This document shows positions 58,924-64,000 of a stretch of DNA of 64,000 nt, piece after piece. The translations under genes and the position numbers were made by a program. This DNA is from Pseudofrankia coriaricola (GTDB taxonomy: Bacteria; Actinomycetota; Actinomycetes; Frankiales; Frankiaceae). The stretch covers positions 151,141-215,140 of the forward strand of contig NZ_MBLO01000210.1 of assembly GCF_001854805.1 (NCBI RefSeq). Direction: 5' to 3'. How positions within the stretch are numbered: the stretch's first letter is position 1; each line of letters opens with the position of its first letter. The notes under the pieces were generated by a model. The model had not been told where the DNA came from. It worked only from the letters and a program-made list of their open reading frames with translations, and made no database searches.

Positions 58924-59243
58924 CTGGACTCCTCGACGTCTGATGTGTCGGTCTTGGCGGTGGCGTCAGCGACCGGCTGGCCTGGCGCCGCATCCTCGCC
59001 CTCGCCGTCGCCTGGGCCCGAACCTGGCGGGCCGCCGGAGCCGATGTCCGGCCCCAGGCCCCGGGAACGGGTGTCACGGAAATGGACGCGGGTGAGGTAG
59101 ATCGCGGCGATCAGCCCGACCGTTCCCCACACCAGCAGGATCGGGCTCTTCGCGAGCCCACCGAGAACGAGCACGATGACGGTGAGGACCCACACCGCGA
59201 TCAGCAGCGTCCGGTCCTGCCGCGTACTGCGCAGCTTGACCAT
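58920..59243 (-). CDS. Small membrane protein in the gat operon
   Basis: 107 aa from ATG 59243. Short basic N-terminus ([10 protein letters not shown]), then two transmembrane helices ([18 protein letters not shown] and [17 protein letters not shown]), then a Gly/Pro/acidic tail. Translationally coupled to gatB. Similar small membrane genes sit between gatA and gatB in Streptomyces. Function unknown. Confidence 0.8.
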   Translation of the reverse strand: MVKLRSTRQDRTLLIAVWVLTVIVLVLGGLAKSPILLVWGTVGLIAAIYLTRVHFRDTRSRGLGPDIGSGGPPGSGPGDGEGEDAAPGQPVADATAKTDTSDVEESR

Positions 59244-59362
59244 GGCGGTTGTCCTTCCGTGTGGTGTTGAGCGGTCCGGCTGGGCGCCGCTCCCGTCAAA
59301 GAGCCGAAGGAGGCGCGAAAACGGTCTTCCTTCGCGCGCCCGGCGCCCTCCTCCCGGAGTCA

Positions 59363-60862
59363 CTAGAGGGCGGGGGCGGCGTCGAGGAGGGGGTGGCCGC
59401 GGCGGGCGTCAAGGGCGGCTTCCAGCGTGCCGCCGACCTGGTAGAGACGGTCGTCGGCGAAGGCGGGGGCCATGATCTGGAAACCCACCGGCAGCCCCTC
59501 GGACAGGCCGGCCGGCACGCTCATCGCCGGCACACCCGCGAGGTTCGCCGGAATCGTGCAGAGGTCGTTGAGGTACATCGCGATCGGGTCGTCGGCCTTG
59601 GCCCCGATCGGGAACGCGACCGTCGGCGTCGTCGGCGACACCAGGACGTCCACCCGCTCGAAGGCCGCGGCGAAGTCACGGCTGATCAGCGTGCGCACCT
59701 TCTGCGCCTGGCCGTAGTAGGCGTCGTAGTAGCCGCTCGACAGGGCGTAGGTGCCGAGGATGACCCGGCGCTTGACCTCGGGGCCGAAGCCGGCCTCGCG
59801 GGTACGGCTCATGACCTCCTCGGCGCCGGCCTCGCCGTTGTCCCCGACCCGCAGGCCGAAGCGCATCGCGTCGAACCGGGCGAGGTTGGACGAGCACTCG
59901 CTGGGCGCGATCAGGTAGTAGGCCGGCAGCGCGTAGTCGAAGTGTGGGCAGCTCACCTCGACGATCTCGGCGCCCAGCTGGGAGAGCAGCTCGACCGCCT
60001 CGTCGAAGCGGGCCTGCACCCCCGGCTCGTAGCCCTCGCCGGACAGCTCGCGCACGACGCCGATCCGCATGCCGAGCACCTCGAGGCGGGCCGCGGCCTC
60101 GACGACCGGCGGGATCGGCACCTCCACGCTGGTCGAGTCCATCGGGTCGTGCCCGGCGATCGCGGCGTGCAGCAGGGCCGCGTCGGTGACGGTACGGGCG
60201 AGCGGGCCGGCCTGGTCGAGTGAGCTGGAGAACGCCACCAGGCCGTAGCGGCTCACCCCGCCGTAGGTCGGCTTGACACCGACGAGGCCGCAGACAGCGG
60301 CCGGCTGGCGGATCGAGCCACCGGTGTCGGTGCCGATCGCCAGTGGCGCCTCGAACGCGGCGACGGCGGCCGACGAGCCGCCGGAGCTGCCGCCCGGGAT
60401 GCGGGCGAGGTCCCAGGGGTTGCGGGTCGGGCCGTAGGCGGAGTTCTCGGTGGACGAGCCCATCGCGAACTCGTCCATGTTCGCCTTGCCGAGGATCACG
60501 ATGTCGGCGGCGCGCAGCCGTGCCGTCACGGTCGCGTCGTACGGCGGGTACCAGCCCTGGAGGATCCTGCTGCCGCACGTTGTCGGCATCCCCTTGGCGG
60601 TGAGCACGTCCTTGAGCGCGAGCGGGACGCCCGCGAGCGGGCCGAGCTGCTCGCCGGCGGCGCGGCGGGCGTCGATCCCGGCCGCAGCGGTGAGCGCGCC
60701 CTCGGCGTCGACGTGCAGGAAGGCGTGGACGGCGTCGTCGACCTTGGCGACCCGGTCGAGCGCCGCCTGGGTGGCCTCGACGGCGGACAGCTCGCCGGCC
60801 GCGATCGCGGCCGCGGTCTCGGCGGCGGTAAGCCGGACGACGTCGGCGGGGGCGTCGGTCAT
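59363..60862 (-). CDS. gatA: Glu-tRNA(Gln)/Asp-tRNA(Asn) amidotransferase subunit A
   Basis: Amidase that releases ammonia from glutamine. 499 aa. Catalytic Ser-cisSer-Lys triad: Lys in [14 protein letters not shown], and the Gly/Ser-rich [14 protein letters not shown] ... [13 protein letters not shown] signature. [13 protein letters not shown] and [14 protein letters not shown] are also typical. The gap upstream and the one downstream each carry a GCGAAAA...CTTCCTTCGC hairpin. Confidence 0.97.
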   Translation of the reverse strand: MTDAPADVVRLTAAETAAAIAAGELSAVEATQAALDRVAKVDDAVHAFLHVDAEGALTAAAGIDARRAAGEQLGPLAGVPLALKDVLTAKGMPTTCGSRILQGWYPPYDATVTARLRAADIVILGKANMDEFAMGSSTENSAYGPTRNPWDLARIPGGSSGGSSAAVAAFEAPLAIGTDTGGSIRQPAAVCGLVGVKPTYGGVSRYGLVAFSSSLDQAGPLARTVTDAALLHAAIAGHDPMDSTSVEVPIPPVVEAAARLEVLGMRIGVVRELSGEGYEPGVQARFDEAVELLSQLGAEIVEVSCPHFDYALPAYYLIAPSECSSNLARFDAMRFGLRVGDNGEAGAEEVMSRTREAGFGPEVKRRVILGTYALSSGYYDAYYGQAQKVRTLISRDFAAAFERVDVLVSPTTPTVAFPIGAKADDPIAMYLNDLCTIPANLAGVPAMSVPAGLSEGLPVGFQIMAPAFADDRLYQVGGTLEAALDARRGHPLLDAAPAL

Positions 60863-61170
60863 GGGTGCTGTCGGTCCCTCACATGTCTATGAGCCAAAGG
60901 GAGTGCGAAAATGATCTTCCTTCGCGTCCCGGAGGCTGCTGTCTCAGAAGTCTGGTGGCATCGGATGCGCGGCCCGCCGCGGGGCACGCCTGGCGGTTCG
61001 TGGCCGCTCCCGCCCGGCGGCCGGCGCGGCGAGCGGCGGGCCGGAGCGATACTCGGCTGTCGGCGACGCCTGGCGGTCGGTGCTGGGGAGCGGCCCGCCC
61101 AAGGAAGCTGTTCCCGTTCACCGCGGGTGGCCAGAGTCGACGCGGCGCCCGGGGCCGTGACGGAAAAGGC
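60863..61170. other. gatC-gatA spacer
   Basis: 308 bp without a gene. GAGCCAAAGGGAGTGCGAAAA and ATGATCTTCCTTCGCG (60891-60930) resemble GAGCCGAAGGAGGCGCGAAAA and CGGTCTTCCTTCGCG at 59301-59340. Both form GCGAA / TTCGC hairpins and both lie upstream of a gat gene. Confidence 0.5.
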
Positions 61171-61467
61171 TCACTCGTCCGGATCGAGGATCCGGGGTAC
61201 CCGGAAACGGTCGTCCTCAGCGGCGGGAGCGGCGGCCAGCGCCTCGTCGGCCGAGAGCGACGGCCGGGTCACGTCGGCCCGGAAGACGTTGGTCAGCGGC
61301 ACGGCGTGGCTGGTCGGCGGGATGTCGGCCGCGGCGACCTCGGTTACCCGGGCGACCGCGGCCAGGATCTGGTCCAGCTGTGGGGCGAGCGCGTCGAGCT
61401 CGGCGTCGGACAGCGACATCCGCGACAGGCGGGCGAGGTGCGCGACCTCGTCCCGGGTGATGGCCAT
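61171..61467 (-). CDS. gatC: Glu-tRNA(Gln)/Asp-tRNA(Asn) amidotransferase subunit C
   Basis: 98-aa chaperone subunit that stabilises GatA with Gat[35 protein letters not shown], and [16 protein letters not shown] are typical. ATG 61467. First gene of the leftward gatC-gatA-membrane-gatB operon. Confidence 0.95.
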   Translation of the reverse strand: MAITRDEVAHLARLSRMSLSDAELDALAPQLDQILAAVARVTEVAAADIPPTSHAVPLTNVFRADVTRPSLSADEALAAAPAAEDDRFRVPRILDPDE

Positions 61468-61969
61468 GCGGTAGGCCCCCTCATCGGCGGCGGGCGCGAG
61501 CCCACCGATTGTCAGCCGCGGCAGGCGCGGTGCCCACCGATTTTCCTCACCGACTGTGGTCACCAGGCCTGGTCCCGGTGGCCCGCGCGGCGGCGACGAG
61601 CCCGGTTTGGCAGCCGCCGCGGCGCGTCGGGCCTGGGCAACCGGTCGGGCCTGGCCACGACCGGCAATCCGGGCCAACCCGGCCGCGACGGCGACGGGCG
61701 CGATCCGCGACGACCGGCGACGCCACGGCGTGTCTGCGTGTCGGTGTGATGTCATCGTACGGGTCCGCTGGCGGCCCCCGGCGTAGCCTGTCCGCTGGCG
61801 TGAGCCCGGCCGGGTCGCGGCCGTCCCCCCGGCTGGGGTGACCGCCGCGACACCGTGACTCGCCCCTCCACTACGCGCTGATACCGGCCCGGCCGACCTG
61901 CGGCGCGGGACACGGAGGAAAACCCCCTGATGTCACCGGAGTGTCACGCCGGTCGGGAATGCTCGCGTC
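61468..61969. other. Divergent gap gatC / ACT gene
   Basis: No gene is supported in ~500 bp. Presumed promoters for both directions. I see no distinct repeat. Confidence 0.3.
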
Positions 61970-62668
61970 ATGTCGTACCTCCTCCGCCTGCTGCTGCCCG
62001 ACCGACCCGGTGCGCTGGGGGCCGTCGCGACAGCGCTCGGGCGGGTCGGGATCGACATCGCCAGCCTCGCGGTCGTCGAGCGGTCACCGGACGGCGCGGT
62101 GGACGACCTGCTGGTGCTGCTACCGCCGGGCGGGCTCGCGGACAGCGTGCTGACCGCAGCCCAGTCGGTACCGGGCGTCCGGGTGGAGTCGCTGCGCCCC
62201 TATCTCGCCAGCGGAGGCGGGGTCAGCGACGATCTGGACCTCGTGGACGCGCTCACCGACCGCCCCGAGGACGCCCCCGCCATGCTCGCCGAGCTGGTCG
62301 CCGGCGTCTTCCACGCCGACTGGGCGATGCTGCTCGAGCAGGTCGCTCCAGGCGACGTGCGGATCAGGGAGGCCTCCGTCGGCGCTCCCGAGCTCGGCGT
62401 CGACGACTACGCCAGCCCGCCGCGCGCGACGCGGCCGGTGCCCTGGCTGCCGCTCGCCGAGGCCCGCGAGATCGACCCCGCCGAGGGCGGCCTGCCAGCC
62501 CGGTGGGCCGACCGTGGGATGCAGCTGGCCGCCGCCCCGGTCGGGTGCCCCGAGCTGGTCATCCTCGTCGGCCGCCCCGGCGGCCCGAAGTTCCGCTCCT
62601 CCGAGATAGCCCGCCTCGCTCACCTCGCCGGCATCACCGCGTCGTTGTCTCGTCGGCCGGCGCTGTAG
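61970..62668 (+). CDS. ACT-domain protein
   Basis: 232 aa from ATG 61970. The N-terminal ACT domain is clear: LLRLLLPDRPGALGAVATAL, GIDIASLAVVERS, DDLLVLLP. The remaining ~150 residues (DALTDRPEDAPAMLAELVAG ... VGCPELVILVGRPGG ... RSSEIARLAHLAGI) look like a small GAF-like or amino-acid sensor domain. No catalytic motif. Often near gatCAB in actinobacteria. Role unknown. Confidence 0.85.
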   Translation: MSYLLRLLLPDRPGALGAVATALGRVGIDIASLAVVERSPDGAVDDLLVLLPPGGLADSVLTAAQSVPGVRVESLRPYLASGGGVSDDLDLVDALTDRPEDAPAMLAELVAGVFHADWAMLLEQVAPGDVRIREASVGAPELGVDDYASPPRATRPVPWLPLAEAREIDPAEGGLPARWADRGMQLAAAPVGCPELVILVGRPGGPKFRSSEIARLAHLAGITASLSRRPAL

Positions 62669-62671
62669 GCG

Positions 62672-63946
62672 CTATTTCGTCTCTGTCGCCCTCAGCCTGA
62701 CGATCTCCAGTGCGGCCGCGACGTCCAGGGGGTTCTCCGCCAGGGGACGGGGCAGGAGCTGGTCCGCGTGGGCGAGTCGGCGCAGAACCGTGTTGCGGTG
62801 GGTGTAAAGGCGCCGGGCGGCGCGAGACGCGTTGAACTGCTCCCGCACGTAGGTCGAGACCGTGTGACGGATCTCGGCGTCGGCGCTCGCGAGCGGGCCG
62901 AGAGCGTCGCCCACGAACTCGTCGGCCAGCGCGGGATCGACGGTCATGAGCGCGACGAGTTGGACGTCCTGGAACCGGGTGACCGGCTGGCGCGCGGTGA
63001 TCCTGGTCAGCATCCGCTGAGTGGTCGCCGCGTCCAGGTGGCTGCGACGGAAACCGTCGAGGTCCCGGCCGCCGCGGCCGATCGCGATCCTGATGTCGTG
63101 CAGGGTGCGCAGACGGGACTCGAGCTGCGCGTCCTGAGGTATCTCGGCGACCGGGAGCCAGACCCACAGGGAGGCGACGCTCGCGACGACCGTCAGCCGG
63201 CGGGTCGCCGCGCCGGCACGCATGAGGGCCTCGGCCGCGGCCTCGAGGTCCGCGCTCACGTCGGAGCCCAGTGCCTGCCCGTCGCCCGGCGCGGTGGCCC
63301 AGACGATGGCGGCGGTCTGCGGCCCGGCGAGGCCGTAGCCGAGCTGGCTCTCGGCGTGTCCCCTGGCGAGTGGGGCGCCTTCGAGAAGAAGGGTCACGGT
63401 CGCCATGCGTTCCGCGTGGCTGCCACGGGTGAGTTCGTCGCGCTCCGCCTCGACCCGCGCGGAGACGGCCTCGACGGTGTCGTCGACGAACGTGGAGATG
63501 GACAGGGCCGAGATGTCGAGCAGGGCCTGGAGTTCCTCGCGGTCCGCGGTGAGCTCGAAGCAGATGTCCATCCAGAGGCGCCAGGCCGCGCTCTGGGAGG
63601 TGCGGTAGGAGTCGAGCGCGCTGCGGTCCAGGCCGCGCCGCACGAGGTCCCTGGCAAGCTCCATCGCCTCCGGGCCGAGGTAGGGAGGCACCCGCTCGGC
63701 GGGCCGTTGGACGTTCCAGGCCGCCCACTGCCGCAGGTTGGCCGCGTTCGCCCGGGCTGTGGCCTCCGCGAGCGCGGGATCGGCCGCGACCGTCCGCGTC
63801 CCCAGGCCACTCAGCGACGCCGCGTTGAGCTGCGCGAGCACCTCCGGCGCCGGCGACAGCACCCTCTCGGCACCACGGCGCATCAGCTCGCGTACGCGGT
63901 CGGAGGGCACCGGCCACGACGGCTTCATGCGGGCAGTTTGCACCAT
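62672..63946 (-). CDS. PucR/CdaR-type HTH regulator
   Basis: 424 aa from ATG 63946. The C-terminal PucR helix-turn-helix is clear: TVSTYVREQFNASRAARRLY, THRNTVLRRLAHADQLL. A GGDEF-like central domain with ASVASLWVWLP and RIAIGRGGRDLDGFRRSHLD precedes it. The N-terminal ~200 residues are helical (RsbT co-antagonist-like). Such regulators respond to small metabolites; the target is unknown. It converges with the ACT gene, three bases between their stops. Confidence 0.88.
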   Translation of the reverse strand: MVQTARMKPSWPVPSDRVRELMRRGAERVLSPAPEVLAQLNAASLSGLGTRTVAADPALAEATARANAANLRQWAAWNVQRPAERVPPYLGPEAMELARDLVRRGLDRSALDSYRTSQSAAWRLWMDICFELTADREELQALLDISALSISTFVDDTVEAVSARVEAERDELTRGSHAERMATVTLLLEGAPLARGHAESQLGYGLAGPQTAAIVWATAPGDGQALGSDVSADLEAAAEALMRAGAATRRLTVVASVASLWVWLPVAEIPQDAQLESRLRTLHDIRIAIGRGGRDLDGFRRSHLDAATTQRMLTRITARQPVTRFQDVQLVALMTVDPALADEFVGDALGPLASADAEIRHTVSTYVREQFNASRAARRLYTHRNTVLRRLAHADQLLPRPLAENPLDVAAALEIVRLRATETK

Positions 63947-64000
63947 AGGATGCTCAAAACCGAGGCAGATCGTGCTGGCTTTCCGACAGGGCGGTGACGC

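Overview
The window is a GC-rich chromosomal core segment of a high-GC actinobacterium. Gene content and order (mutM-rnc-plsX-rpmF-DUF177, coaD-rsmD, recG/rpmB, DUF3515-ddlA, gpsA-fbiD, ppk, hup, leuDC/ndgR, tRNA-Glu/tRNA-Gln, cimA, ilvE-leuB-leuA, ilvBNC-serA, gatCAB) match the conserved block known from Streptomyces and relatives. A Frankia-like organism fits best: many GTG starts, F420 biosynthesis, and a citramalate synthase. The species is an inference. There is no phage, IS, CRISPR array or rRNA in the window.

Layout. 0-9.4 kb: a DUF2786 fragment, then a leftward operon (DUF177, bL32, a divergent PlsX, RNase III, MutM), then rsmD-coaD, recG and the divergent rpmB. 9.9-21 kb: SCP2 protein, thiD, a lone Lrp ligand-binding domain, a DUF3515 lipoprotein, ddlA, murA, gpsA, fbiD/cofC, an EAL-domain membrane protein and a transglutaminase. 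21.5-28.4 kb: ppk, hup, leuD, leuC and an NdgR-type IclR regulator. 28.7-36.5 kb: a PASTA Ser/Thr kinase, an orphan sensor kinase, a small Cys protein, two tRNAs, a fumarylacetoacetase-family enzyme, a four-Cys mini-protein and a two-domain ferredoxin-fold protein. 36.9-52.6 kb: cimA, a CRP-type regulator, a CBS protein, ilvE, leuB, leuA, ilvB, ilvN, ilvC and serA. 53-64 kb: a septum-formation-type membrane protein, a class B PBP, a metallophosphoesterase, gatB/membrane protein/gatA/gatC, an ACT protein and a PucR-type regulator.

How the genes work together. Nearly the whole branched-chain amino acid pathway is here: IlvBN, IlvC, IlvE, LeuA, LeuB, LeuCD, plus CimA for threonine-independent isoleucine. 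Only ilvD is missing. Regulation is visible in the sequence: a leader peptide and T-tailed terminator before ilvB, a Leu-rich leader ORF with a near-leaderless promoter before leuA, and tandem operator-like repeats between leuC and ndgR. A second theme is the envelope: MurA, Ddl, PBP, PASTA kinase and septum protein.

The most unusual layer is non-coding. At least four families of short dispersed palindromic repeats occupy the intergenic space. They sit against stop codons, split the leuC/leuD and ilvB/ilvN gene pairs, flank the tRNAs, and keep their hairpins through compensatory base changes. A separate pair of 60-nt tandem stem-loops lies directly upstream of serA. I know no name for these elements. 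No database search or folding was run.
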